Below the pieces are notes generated by a model. That model was not told the DNA's origin and did not search any database. It was given only the letters and a program-made list of their open reading frames with translations. Made by a program: the position numbers and the translations under genes. Positions 11,568-23,323 of a stretch of DNA of 64,000 nt are shown in pieces; position 1 is the stretch's first letter, and every line of letters starts with the position of its first letter. The DNA is from Laetiporus sulphureus 93-53 (taxonomy: Eukaryota > Basidiomycota > Agaricomycetes > Polyporales > Laetiporaceae): the NCBI RefSeq assembly GCF_001632365.1, contig NW_024468517.1, positions 535,392 through 599,391 of the forward strand, given 5' to 3'.

Positions 11568-13426
11568 TCAGGAATATAATATGCTATTGGTGAGCATTGT
11601 GGCCAAGACGAGCGTACCGATTCCAGTGAGGATCAGGTCGATGATCCCAGCTATGGCCGGCAGCCGCCAGTTAGAATTGAGTTCCCGCATCATTCGGGGG
11701 AGCATCGTGCTCAGCTCCCGAGTCGTGGCAGGGTCGCGCGAAAGCTGCTCCGTGCGGCCGTCGACGTGGGCCAATGCGTTTGCATGCTCGCGCGTGGCAT
11801 CCTGCAACGCCTGCGTGGATTGCTGGAGTTGCGCCTCGAGCTCCGTAATCCGTTGACAGTGCTGGTCGTTGTTTTTCCGGAGCTGGAGAATGGTATTTTC
11901 GAGGTCGGAAGTGCGGGCACGCAGCTGGTCCTCGATCGCGGCACGCGCTCTGCGTCCCTCTTTAAGTTCGGCGAGGTGTGCCTGCAACTCTCCGGTGATG
12001 CGCGTCAGCGTCGCCGCCGTCTCTCGCCGTTCCGCCTGCATCGTGCTGAGCGTCTCCTCGAGCTTGTTGTGCGCGATGCGCTCTGCTTCTAGCTCGGATG
12101 TTTTGGTATCAAGCTCGGCCGCTGTCCGCGCTAGCGTGTCCTGCAAGTCTTGGTTGGCCGACTGGGTGGCAGCCAGTGTCTGGTGGATGCCTGCCAGGGA
12201 AACTCGTATTGTGTCCAGCTCGGACGACTTGGTCTCGAGCTCTGCTGCGGTGCGCGATAGCGCGTCTTGCAAGTCTTGTTTGACCGACTTTGTGGTAGAC
12301 AGCGTCGCTCGGATGCTTGCGAGAGCAGCACGCGCTGCATCTGTCTCGCGGATCTGTGCTTCCAGTTCCGCTCGAACGCTCGCGAGAGTATTTTCGAGCT
12401 GTTGTTTGTCTTGTTGCGCCGCGCATAGCTCTCGCTCCAGCCTGGCTTGGAGATCGCGCGCGGCGTCAGCTTCGGCGATTCTCTCCTGAAGCTCTACAGT
12501 GGTCTGCAAGTGCGATCTCTCGAGCTCCGTACATTGCCGCTCGATCTTCTCGCGTGCTGTGCGTTCCGTCTCCATCTCCGCTGTCTTCACATCGAGCGCT
12601 CTCACGGTCTGCAGATGCGCAGTCTCCAGCTCTTGCTTCTGCTTGTGGGCGTCATATAGTTCCTCTTCGATTGCAGCCCGAGATCGACGCTCTGCATCCG
12701 CTTCGGCCACCTTCGACTCTGTCAGAGCTGTTGCATTCTCCAACTGACGTGCGTTCATCAGTCCAAGCACCAGCCATCGTCTACTAGGATACTCACCTCT
12801 CTTTGCACGGCCGCGAACCCATTCAGCGTCTCGTGGAGCTCAGCTCGCGTTGAAGCGAGCTGTTGTTGTGTGCCAGATAACTCCTCCTCGGCCCTTACTT
12901 TCGCTGCCTCAGCAGTCGCTTTGGCCTCTTCGGCCTCGAGCAAAGCTGACTTTTGAAGCTCGATCGTCGCTGATGATGAACGTATCCGCTCTTCCAGGGA
13001 ATGCATGGTTTGAGCTCGGCTCTCAATCGCCAGCGCGGCTTCTTGGAGCTAGCTCGCCCCAGGTCAGAGAAAGCCCACCATTCATGAGAAGTATCGCACC
13101 TTCCCATGGAGATCTGCAATCTCTTGCTGTTTGCTATCATCCGTAAGCTGGATGCTCGTAGGCTCTTCTATCAGTGGGAGGGATAGCATCGAACTGGTTG
13201 GGCTGTCTGTAATCCCTCGCGTCTCTGGGGGGGATGAAGGTTTTGTGAGCCACAATGAGTTCATGACGATTGGCTGGGACTGGTAGGTGGTGAAGCACGT
13301 ACCATTATCGGGCAACACCAAAATTCGGGGCTCGCTTGGCTGGCCCTTGAGCAAGCTCACCACGCTCGTGCTAAACCGCGTCAAGGGTGACGGGCGAGCG
13401 GGCTTCGATTGCTTCCTCCTCAACAT
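11568..13426 (-). CDS. Coiled-coil family gene B with C-terminal transmembrane segment
   Basis: Exons on the minus strand: 13426-13303 (124 nt), 13224-13100 (125 nt), 13048-12797 (252 nt) and 12743-11568 (1176 nt), giving 558 residues. The N-terminus has the signature (ARPSPLTRFSTSVVSLLKGQ). Exon 2 reads ETRGITDSPTSSMLSLPLIE and exon 3 begins LQEAALAIESRAQT. The last exon is heptad-rich coiled coil with internal repeats (DLQDALSRTAAELETKSSEL followed by DLQDTLARTAAELDTKTSEL). Unlike its paralogues, B ends in a strongly hydrophobic stretch of about 22-30 residues starting LPAIAGIIDLILTGIGTLVL and finishing NSILYS. This looks like a tail anchor, which would leave the coiled coil in the cytosol. 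Gene structure matches the other members exactly in intron phase (1, 0, 0). Function unknown. Confidence 0.85.
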
Positions 13427-14529
13427 CGTGAATTACGATCGAGTTGGTATAAGCGGCACGTAATGGGACAGAGAGGTGCGATGGTGGACAGGCACAGTAA
13501 CCTGGGCCCATGGTTAATATACGTCCTTCGTTCATTCATAATTCGACGAGCTTCGCCAGGAGGGCAGTGTTCTACATCGGATCTGAGGAAGAAGAACACT
13601 TCCACGCACTCTCAGCATGCCGTTTGCGTTCGTGCATGTGTGGAGTTCCACCAGGACCGGATCTCGTGTGCTAGCAAGCTTGAAGGCTGACGAAGGCAGA
13701 TAATGAGCATGCTGGTGAACAGCGAGGAGGAGCATGGAGAGAAGGCTGTGCATCTCGTTCCTGGCTTGTGAATGGAATGTCCGGATAGGCATCGATGGTT
13801 GATATTGATCCACAATGCGGATCTAGTGGACAGAAAAGCAAAGCGCTGCACTCGATCGTCGCGATATGAAAGCGGCTGCAGCCCTAGCACATGTTCAGTC
13901 GAAGACACCTTCATTTGATACGGCACGCATCGCGCAAGTCTTGCGAAGCTGAAGAATAGTAGGGATCCATGCAGGCTAGACCTCGCAGAAGAGTCTCGAT
14001 GTCTATGGAAAGACCTGTCTCGCGAGGTAGAGAAAGTTCTTTGCTGGCTATGCTCTCCTATCTGAAAAGTGTTGATTTCCAGGTCTTCTGCAGAGTTTGT
14101 AGGTCTGAAGAGCGGTGCGCGTAAAACGTACTCGGATGGGTTACGGAAAGTAGTACCACATGAATGGGACGCAATGATCGCGATTTAATAATTCAGCAGG
14201 CATCACGAAGCTTTATATATGAGACTTCATGGAGAGTAGCTGCGCAGAACCGAAGAGAGGGAGAAATGAAGCATCGATGGACGAGTCCAGAGGTCTGCGC
14301 GCCTAAGACGACGTGATAGTCACATGACCGTATGCACACGTGTACCGCGCCTACACGCGTTCGGCCACGTCCGTCGTCCGTGTCCCGGCCTTCGTTCTCG
14401 CGTTGTATTCTACTGATTCCGCCACCGACGGGCTAACCACAAGCCCTCTCTCTCTTTCTCATCTCTGTCGTTCTTCCTGAATACTCTGGACTAATCCCTG
14501 GTAATCTCCGGGCGACTTGTACCGCCAAG
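13427..14529. other. Divergent intergenic region between gene B and the Erv46 gene
   Basis: About 1.1 kb that must contain the promoters of gene B (minus) and the Erv46-like gene (plus). Minus-strand ORFs at 13532-13926 lack support. A pyrimidine-rich tract (about 14440-14475) precedes the Erv46 start, as is common in basidiomycete promoters. Confidence 0.5.
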
Positions 14530-16652
14530 ATGCCAGGAAAGGGCCTCTTCGGCTCGCTCAAGGGCATCGATGCCTTCGGTAAGGTCAGTTCGCACAATTT
14601 GGCGTGTTCGTCTCCTGCAATGCTGATGAAGACATTCTGCGTAGACAATGGAGGATGTGAAGGTCAAGACGCGCACAGGCGCGTTCTGTGAGTTGCCGTT
14701 GCATCCTCGAGGTGGTCTGCAGCTCATCGTCTCGCTTGTGGCAACTGTCGCGAATGCTAGTGACCCTCATCTCCGCGGCGATCATCCTGGCTTTCACGAC
14801 TATGGAGTTCTTTGACTACAGGAGAGTCTATGTGGACACATCCATCGTAGTCGACAGGAGCAGAGGCGAGAAGCTAAACCTCCGAATGAACGTAACGTTC
14901 CCAAGGGTACCATGTTACCGTGAGTATTCTTTTGCGGCAAGTGTCGCCTGGTCGATAACATGTTGTACTGCGGACGGGGTCTGCATGAGACATCGTGTCC
15001 TGCCTGTCTTCTTGAGGATTGGCATATCTGACATCGAAGATATGGAAAGCCGACATTCGTGCATTGGAGGCCAACACTGAAAGCGTCCTGCACGCTTACG
15101 ATGTCCTCACGCAGCAGAACAGGAGCGACTGTCGCCAGCTGCACCAATGACCGACAATAGCGATGTCACGATTCCTTTAGTCAAACGAATGCCTAAACCT
15201 CGTTGCTTTCAAATATATGCGCGATGTTGATAGTCGTGCAGAAGTGTTTTCGACCTCCTCGATATTACTTTTGAGCCGCGTTGCTATTCCCAATTTTGTA
15301 CTAATCGCAGCGTAGTTCTTAGCTTAGATGTGATGGACATCTCCGGAGAGACACAATCTGACATATCACACAATATCCTGAAGAAGCGAATCGGAAAGAA
15401 CGGCGAGCCAATGAGTGGTCTCAACACTCCTACGGACCTACAGAATGACTTGGACAAGCTGAACACTGCGCGTGGTCCTGACTACTGCGGTTCATGTTTT
15501 GGAGGGCAGCCTCCCGAAAGCGGGTGTTGCAATACCTGCGATCAGGTTCGCCAGGCGTACGTCGACCGTGGCTGGAGCTTCAACCGGCCGGAATCCATTG
15601 AGCAGGTATGTATGATGTGCTCAATCCTGGATAATGCTCACCGAACGAGGTTGTGTACAGTGCGTGAGCGAGGGCTGGTCAGACAAGCTGAAGGAACAGG
15701 CGGATGAAGGGTGTAACATCTCGGGGAAGGTGCGCGTAAACAAGGTCGTAGGCAACATCCACTTGTCTCCTGGGCGATCGTTCCGATCGGCGTCACAAAA
15801 CATCTACGATCTGGTGCCATACTTGCGAGACGATAACAATCGTCACGATTTTAGCCACACAATCCATGAGTTCGCTTTCGAGAGCGACCAGGAGAGGAGG
15901 ACGAAACTGCCGATGCAGGTCAAGGAGAAGATGGGCACAGAAGGCAATCCGCTGGATGGCACAGTGAAGAAGGTCAGTGAGCTGCGCGATCTGCTTATCG
16001 ATTGGCAATCTCACGGTGGCGCTGATCGTGGCCTGTTCGGGGCGATAGACGTCCAAACAGCAGTATATGTTCCAGTACTTCCTGAAGGTCGTATCGACGC
16101 AGTTCAACACGTTGCAGGGGAAATCTGTATGTCGCAGCGCGCAGCCATCGTGGCGAGGCGTCTCCACCTGACTGACCCTCTCGGCCCGCAGTATAAGACG
16201 CATCAGTATAGCGCCACGCACTTCGAGCGCGACCTGACGAAGGGGCACCAGGAGGACAACAAGGAGGGTGTCCACGTCGCGCATACATCGACCGGCATCC
16301 CGGGTGAGCAGCGCGGCGGTTAAACATGTTCCAGGCTGCAGCTGACTTAACGTATGCGTGCCGTGCCAGGCGCGTTTTTCAATTATGACATTTCGCCGAT
16401 CCTGATTGTCCATACCGAGACGCGGCAGTCCTTTGCGCATTTCCTCACATCGTGCGTACGCTATCACCCGCCATGTTTGTTTCTTGCTGATCGTATTGCC
16501 AATGCCTGTGCTGTTGCAAATTCAGGACATGTGCGATCGTCGGTGGAGTGTTAACCATCGCGTCGCTCCTCGACAGTGTGCTCTTTGCGACGACGCGCGC
16601 GCTGAAGCACCGGGGTGGCGCGCATGGATACGGGAACGGAAAGCTCATGTAA
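14530..16652 (+). CDS. ERV46: Erv46/ERGIC3-type ER-Golgi cargo receptor
   Basis: Nine exons: 14530-14583, 14645-14687, 14761-14919, 15316-15605, 15661-15972, 16049-16126, 16192-16303, 16370-16451 and 16526-16652. They sum to 1257 nt, or 418 residues, close to the usual length of about 400. The N-terminus MPGKGLFGSLKGIDAFGKTM leads into a first membrane helix (LTLISAAIILAFTTMEFF). A lumenal domain follows with the family's Cys-rich cluster (CGSCFGG...CCNTCDQV) and the motif HTIHEFAFE. Next come THFERDLTKGHQ and FFNYDISPILIVHTE. A second helix (TCAIVGGVLTIASLLDSVLF) precedes a short cytosolic tail. In yeast this protein pairs with Erv41 in COPII vesicles and retrieves cargo between Golgi and ER. 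Intron 3 (14920-15315) is 396 nt, far longer than the others. No frame breaks. Confidence 0.95.
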
Positions 16653-17540
16653 TGTGGCCTCGCCTTGCGCCGTCTTGTATACATCATCGCATCATCTTGT
16701 TCACGGTGCTGTGTCTTGCCTGCTGCACGGACCCACTTCGTGGGACTGGGCCCCAATTGAGTTCGCCACGATGCTACGGAAGTGTTTCTGCGCAGCATGG
16801 AACATCATCCGGATCCTGTCTCGTTCGGATTGGCTCGCCCAGGTTGGGCTTTTTTTGTTATGTGGGTCATGCGCTTTGTGTCTGTGCTAACGGGCAACGT
16901 TGGAGCTGCGCGGTGTGGAGAGTACGCCTGACGGGGATATAGCGCGTACAGTGTGGCGCCCGCTGACGCAACTTTCGCCGAACCTTGAGTTTGGAATGTA
17001 GGTTCTTGTGTGAGATGAGTCGAGACAACCAGCACATTGATTTTTCTTGCTACTTCAACCGTGATGTTCAAAGCTCACAAGACATGGACCTTGGACGCTC
17101 CCACAGGTTGCCCAGGCATCGGAACTTAACACCTCGGAGCGCCCAAGAATCAAGTCCACGGAAGAGACTCGGATGATATAGCCACTTTCGTTCACATGCC
17201 AGCTCTGTCCTCTGTCCAAGCGTAATTGGCGAAGCTCCCGCTATCATTCCTGATTCAGGCATCCATTAGATCCTCAACCAGCACACGAGGCGGCTTTCCC
17301 AGCTAGCCCTTCCACGAGCGTCTGTTATGAAATAGGTCGTCGAAATTCTAACTTGCATGCACCGAACGCGTGTACGCCTCATTCAAAGTGGCCTTGAAAG
17401 GCCGTCTGCTCGCACAGCGCCGTGGGTGCGTTAAGCTATACGACACTAGATATATTGTGATGCCATCCACACGAGAGCATACTCACCACCTAAACGTATA
17501 CTACGCGAGGCATTCTGAGTCCCAGTAACTGTGGACACCA
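16653..17540. other. Intergenic region between ERV46 and gene C
   Basis: About 890 bases with no supported gene. Short ORFs do not show coding bias. A weak AT-rich patch near 17450-17460 may belong to the core promoter of gene C. Confidence 0.5.
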
Positions 17541-19106
17541 ATGCTTGCCAACGCCAACGCCAACGCCAATGTCAGGCCGGTCCCTGCTGCCAAGGCCTAC
17601 CGGCCGTCACCGCTGTTTCGCTTCAGCACCAGCGTCATTGGCATGCTCAAGGCGCAGCCTAGCGAAGCCGAAGCGTCTGTTCTTCCTGCCAGTGGTGAGG
17701 CATACCTTCAACCGCGTTCTCATGTTTTCTTATAAGAAAAAATTGCTCACGACGACGACAGAGAGCCGACCATTAAGCGACAGTCCAACAAGCTCTGTCA
17801 CTTCTCTGCCACTGGTGCCGTCAGCCGAACCGCCGAAAGAGAAGGAAAAGGACGATGTCGCGTCTAGGTTAGTCGTCGAACTGCGTCGTAAGGTGAGCTT
17901 TCTCGGGGAGGATGTTCGGTCACATTTTCTGTATACTCAGCCGAGCTTCAGCTGCAAGACGCCGAGGCGACCATCGCTACAAGAGACCAGTCCGTCGCAT
18001 CTTTGCAAGAACAGGAGAAGGCTCTGAATGCGTCATTGGAGGAGGCACGCTCAGAGGTTGAGGTGCAGAAGACGGCAGTGGAGCTTCTGAAGGACGAAAA
18101 AAGCGCTGTGGAGAAGAGCCGTGCGGACATTCAACAGCAGCTGACCAGCATTCACGAGGACTTTGAACGGTGTCGCGTCGAGTTGACTGACGCTAGACGA
18201 GAGGTATGTGCAGCGTGACCGATGCTCTTCGCTTATCTGCTCACTCTCGTACTCTCGTTGACTTAGCGTGACGATGCCAGGGCTGATGTCTCGGCTAAGA
18301 CGGCGGAGACGGAAGCCGAACACTCTGCTTGCATCACAGTGGGGCAACAGCTTGAAGCGGTCCTGGCGGAGAAACGCGGGCTGGAAGCCACGAATCTGCA
18401 GATCCAGTCCGAGTTCGACGCGAAGATCACTGAGCTCCAGAACCTTTCCGTTCAGACGGAAGATCTCGCATCTAAGTTCGCAGCACTGCAAGCAGAAAGC
18501 GACCGCAAAACGTCCCGGATAGAAGAGCTTGAGGTGGATCTAGAGGCATCCAATCAAGAGCGGGAAGCGATCGACCGACAGCGCATTGCGGCTGTGGAAC
18601 AAGTCCACTCCCTCGAGGGGCAGCTGGAGGAAGAGACGACTGCGGTCCGGCGAGGGATGGAGGAACTTCAGCGAAGAGAAGAAGACCTGCGAGTATCACA
18701 GGACATCGCACACGATCTGCAAGTACAGCTTCAAGAAATGCGTACAGCGGCCGATCGTACGGAACAATTCCGGCAGAGTCTCGAGCTAGAGCTCCACAAG
18801 ACTCGTCAATGCGCGTCTGAAGCTTTGAACTCTGCCCTTCACGAATGCGAGATGCTGAAGGCCCAGGTGAACGAAGCGAGGCAGCGCGCTGTTGCCGCGG
18901 AGAGAGCAGTGGACGAGGCGCGGAGGCGGATGAAGCAAGCACGCGATGAGGATCCGGATGTGCTCCAACTGCGGAGCGAGTTGGTGAGCACGCGTATAGC
19001 ATTCTCGACGCTGCGGGACCAATTCAGGGTGTTGAGTCGGCACGCGACGAATCTTGAGGAGGCTGCGAGGCGTAGGACGCAGGAGAGTGGGTGCGTAGTC
19101 CAATAA
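17541..19106 (+). CDS. Coiled-coil family gene C ending in a CaaX box (CVVQ)
   Basis: Exons 17541-17694 (154 nt), 17762-17892 (131 nt), 17952-18203 (252 nt) and 18267-19106 (840 nt) give 458 residues. The N-terminus starts with an Asn-Ala dipeptide repeat (a GCCAAC hexamer repeat in DNA) before the signature (YRPSPLFRFSTSVIGMLKAQ, then PSEAEASVLPASG). Exon 2 has SDSPTSSVTSLPLVP and exon 3 begins LQDAEATIATRDQSVASLQ. The last exon is coiled coil. The protein ends ESGCVVQ. C-V-V-Q fits the CaaX rule (Cys, two aliphatics, Q), which usually directs farnesylation and membrane attachment. The 252-nt third exon matches genes B, E and G. Function unknown; prenylation is predicted, not shown. Confidence 0.85.
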
Positions 19107-20234
19107 GGGGACATCTATTTCCGCGAGCACTCCCCCCCAACTAAGTTAGAGCAATCTGCGAACTTACCGGGCTCTGCGGAGCTGAGCGCAGACGCTGTAT
19201 TGTGGCTTGCCGGTGATCGTTGATTGCCCGACGCCCATATCTGCAAGCTGGTACTACTTCTAACCACCCCTCACCAGGAACTTTGTTTGAGAAACACTCC
19301 ATTCACAGCATGTATTACCTTGCATCATACGTATTCAGCACATCGTCACACGTATCACATGAGAACACAAGTTCCGAGTTAGGTTGTAAATGAAAAAAAA
19401 AAAGTGAACGGCAGGGCGGCATCTGCGCGCAATACCTGCATGATTTGTCGCCAACATGAAACAGCACTCATATTGACCGACTGACGCTGCAAGAGCACGT
19501 CTTTCTAGATCTTCTGACAGGTCAAATTCTGAATGAGCGCTGATGGCAAGAAGGCACGGAAATTAGATATTTGCTCCGCGTCATCTCACGCCTTCAAGCC
19601 TGTGTATAACGAGTCCAGAGGATGTTTGGTAAGGAACAAACCATTCATTGAACTACAGGAGAGCCACGTTAAACCCCTCTCTCGGAAGAGGTAAAGCCAC
19701 CGTTGCGCAACTCACGCACTCTTCATTACCCGGCCTGCATTCAGAAGCCACCTCACAGTGGGCCACTCGACCTGTTTCCAGCACAACAGCCGTGTGTGAA
19801 GAGAGCCTAGGCAGTACGCGCCGAATCCCCGACACGGGGAAATTCTGATGCTGGCATATGACCACGAGTGTCAATGCACTATTCGCCGTCGAGTGCTGTC
19901 GCTTGTGATCCGTTCCTGATACGATGACGAACCTTTGATGACCTGACTACATGCAGGGCCTGGGGAAATAAGTGTGTATATCAACGTGTCGCCGAAAATA
20001 GATAAGCCTCAAGTACAAGCACAAGGTGTCGAAAAGCTTCGCCGAGGATGCGCGTGGAACAGGTGCGGTCTAAGACCCTGGTCTTGTATGAACGAGCGAT
20101 GCGCCACTTTGTGACACAACGTGTTTCATAGAAGGTAGGAGCGTGCGGGGCGGTATATCATTCACGAATGCCCTCGCATGTCCAGTCCACCGTTCTACGT
20201 CGTGATCCATCCAGTAAGTCCGCTGTAACCAACG
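19107..20234. other. Intergenic region between genes C and D
   Basis: About 1.1 kb without a supported gene. It contains an A-run near 19391-19402 and a TATA-like GGTATATC near 20153 about 80 bases before the ATG of gene D. Confidence 0.5.
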
Positions 20235-22308
20235 ATGCCGCCGAAGAGACAACCGTCGAAGCTTGCCCGCCCATCTCCCCTGACGCGCTTTAGTACCAGT
20301 ATGGTGAGCCTGCTCAAGAATCCGCAGAAGGATGCACAGGCACCGATTCTTAATGGTAATGGTACGTACTCCTTTTGTTTCTGGCTTTTATGGCTATATG
20401 GGTTGTATACGAATGCTCCGAACCTTGCCAGACCGCCGAACGATCACCGACAGCCCCAATAGTTCCATGCTTTCGCTGCCTATGACTGCAGAGCCGGCAA
20501 CAGTCAATATCGATAATGAAGTCAAAGAGCAAGAGATCGCAGAGCTGCATGGCAAGGTAAGTTCTTTCGTGTATGATTCGGCAGCAGCACATAACAATGT
20601 AGAATTAAATAGCTCCAGGAGGCTGCGCTGGCGATTGACAATGGTAATCAGTTGATCTCCTCTTTGCAAGAACGAGAAACGTCCTTGTCCTCCGCGCTCG
20701 ACGAGGCTCGCGCAGAAATCGGGCTCCAAAAGGCGGCACTGCAAGCGGCTGCAGATGCAAAAAGGACGGTGGAGACGGCCAAAGCAGTGGTGGAGAAGGA
20801 GCGGGCGGAGTCATGGCAGCAGCTTGCTGCGACACTCGCAAACCTTCGAAAGAGTGAGAACGAGATAGGGGACGTACGGAGAGAAGTAAGTCTCTCACCT
20901 TTCTGCTCATCCTTGACTGACGGCCGCTCAGCTTGAAGGGACGAGAACTAGCCTCGAAGCGAAGGTGGTCGAGTTGAAGAGACAACGCAGCGAACGAGCT
21001 GAAGCCGAAAGAGCCCTCCAAGAGCTCCGTCAGCGAATAGATGAGCTCGAAACGTCTCACGCGCAGAGTACGGCAGCGCTGACGGAGAAGTCTCGAGAGG
21101 CGGCCACCAAGCATGACGCCCGAGTTAGACTCGAAGACCAAATGGCGAAGCTAGCTTTCGAAAAGGCGACTCTCGAGAACTCGCATGCGGAGACCATAGC
21201 AGCTCTCCAACGCAAGTCCGCAGAAGAAGAAAGCGAACATGACGCTCGAACACATGCAGAACGAGAGATTGAGGACCTCCGAAAGGAGAGTCAGCGTCTT
21301 CATGACACTATTTCGCAGACCCGAGCGGAGCTGGAATCCAAGGTCACTGAAGTGAACGCAGAGATGAAGATGCGTCAAATAGCGCAGGGGGAACTGGCTG
21401 CGGCTCAGTCCAGTAACCACGAACTGCAAGGCGTGCTATCGCGCACACGGGCAGAGTTGGAAGGGAAAGCATCCAGGTTGGAGGAAGAACACGCACGCCG
21501 TGTCAGGGTCGAGCAGATGATCAGCCTAATCCAGGCGGAGAAACGGGAGGTTGAAGCTTTGCTATCTCGTACTGCAACAGAGCTCCGAGGGATGACCGCG
21601 GAAGTTGCCAAAGAGCACAGCGTGGGCGTCGAGCTCGAAGACAGACTACACACCGTTCAGCAAGAGAAGCAAGAACTTGCAGCCGCTAACACAGAACTTC
21701 GAGCGAAGCTCGAGGCCACAGCGACCGAAGCTGGTCAGGAGCGCCTCTCGCTCGCTAGGGCCGAAGAAGAGCTGCAGCTGTCTCAGACACGGAGAAACAA
21801 CCTCGAAAGTACCCTCTCGCACATTCGCTCAGAGCTCGACGCCAAAGTCACCGAGAACCTTAGTCTCACCGCTCGCGTTTCCGATCTCGAGACGTCCATT
21901 TCGAAGCTTGAGACGAAGAACGAGGAGAAGTCTGAGAGGACCAGCATGCTCGAGAAGGAGCTCATGAAGTCTACGCAGGCATTGGAGGATGCTAGGCGTG
22001 AGCACGCCGACTCGTTGGATCTAGTCAGAAACCTCGAGCAGCAGTTGGCGGGTGAAACCGCTACGGTTGACCGAGACCAGGTAGAAATCCAGCGCACAGA
22101 GCAGCGCGCTAGGCAATTCGAGCAGAAATGCAAGGAGGCAAATGGGGAGCTTTCGAAAGCGAGAGAGAGGGCAAGGAAACTCGAGGCAGAGGTGAAGATC
22201 GAGCGCCAGCGTGCGGAGAAGGCGGAGAAGGATATGAGGGATGCCTTGGAACGTGCAATCAAGGCGGCGAAGGGGGCGAAGGAAGGGCACAATTGCATTA
22301 TCATGTGA
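20235..22308 (+). CDS. Coiled-coil family gene D ending in a CaaX box (CIIM)
   Basis: Exons 20235-20361 (127 nt), 20432-20556 (125 nt), 20613-20885 (273 nt) and 20932-22308 (1377 nt) give 633 residues. The signature reads ARPSPLTRFSTSMVSLLKNP. Exon 2 contains ITDSPNSSMLSLPMTAEP and ends AELHGK, almost the same as gene B. Exon 3 begins LQEAALAIDNGNQ. The final exon is a long coiled coil with repeated blocks such as AALTEKSREAATKHDARVRL. The C-terminus is GAKEGHNCIIM. C-I-I-M is a strong CaaX-type farnesylation motif, preceded by a Lys-rich segment that would help membrane binding. It is the last family member before the accessory block. Function unknown. Confidence 0.87.
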
Positions 22309-22766
22309 ACGGACAGAAAATTCACCTGTATGAAACGTCGCAAGGGTAGCAAATATGTTGCATATTTCCACAAATTGAAGTTCGACACAGAGCACGATGT
22401 TGTACAATCTTGGACGTGTTTGACCTGGGATTTATCATATGTATGTATACTAGACGCATTAGAACGTACCTTCCTCGTAGACCTGAGCAGGGACGTGTTA
22501 ATGGATAGAAACGAGCGGACGAAAGGACGGCACCTAGGATTAATGGGCTTCCGCAAAGTCTCAGTCTTGCGTTCCTGTGTCACACATGACCGCACCCGTG
22601 TTCCAGACTCTCGACCGCTCTCATTCTCCATTCCTCGACGATTCAATCCTTCCTATTTCAGCCTTCTCCATTCTTCAAGAGTTCAATCCGCCTGTCACGC
22701 GCTCCGGACCGCTCGCAGTCGCATAGCCTCGAGGCGGGTATTCTGCATTAGGGCACGGATGGCGCA
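22309..22766. other. Intergenic region downstream of gene D
   Basis: About 460 bases with no supported gene, leading into the inverted-repeat element that starts near 22767. Confidence 0.5.
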
Positions 22767-23288
22767 GGAGTTACTCTTAGTATCACCGCAGACATGGAGC
22801 CCTTTTTCACAGTACAATATGCATGCTAAATCTGGTTTGGTATTTTGGCTTTAGAGAACAAATTTGTTTCCGTTGCATGCAGCATTGTACATTGCAAATT
22901 TAGCATTCAAATTGCAATGGTGGCAAAGTAACATTACATATTATATCCATGTTTCATGTACAAATTGTAAATATTGGCCACAGAATGTGGCCCTCCTCCG
23001 AATGTGTATCTATATGCTGTTATCTGAGGGGCAAGAGACTGCTTTGTAATGAATATGCTATGCTGCATTACCTCATGCACATTATTTCAAATTTCTGCCA
23101 GAGATGTGGATAAAATATATGATGCCAATTTGTCACTATAGCAAGTCAAGTGCCAAACTTGGAATATACTATGCCAAATGCAACACATGCAAATACATGT
23201 TGTAAAGAGAAAATACCAAACCAGATATAGCCTGCATATGTAACTGTAAAAAATGGTTCCATGTCTGGGGTGTATGCTTAGCTTCACC
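22767..23288. mobile_element. Non-coding inverted-repeat element (MITE-like), very CpG-poor
   Basis: The two ends are imperfect inverted repeats of roughly 80 bases. The core ATCTGGTTTGGTATTTT at 22830-22846 is matched by its reverse complement near 23210-23226, and the outer CAGACATGG box near 22789-22797 by CCATGTCTG near 23259-23267. No ORF of transposase type lies between them, and the inside is AT-rich with almost no CpG. The right end touches the inverted repeat that bounds the KDZ block. Exact ends and target-site duplication are unclear. Confidence 0.6.
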
Positions 23289-23307
23289 TCAGATGGAGAA
23301 CAACGAA

Positions 23308-23323
23308 CCTATGGGGAACCATC
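23308..23323 (+). repeat. Left inverted-repeat core of the KDZ block
   Basis: Sixteen bases, CCTATGGGGAACCATC, exactly inverted at 35674-35689. Flanking bases on both sides also align imperfectly. Confidence 0.7.

Noticed and set aside
13532..13926. Overlapping minus-strand ORFs upstream of gene B
   Set aside because: Two overlapping frames, neither with recognisable product; sits in the divergent promoter region.
18472..19002. Long minus-strand ORF of 176 codons
   Set aside because: Antisense shadow of the coiled-coil exon of gene C; Glu/Ala/Arg-rich exons give long open antisense frames.
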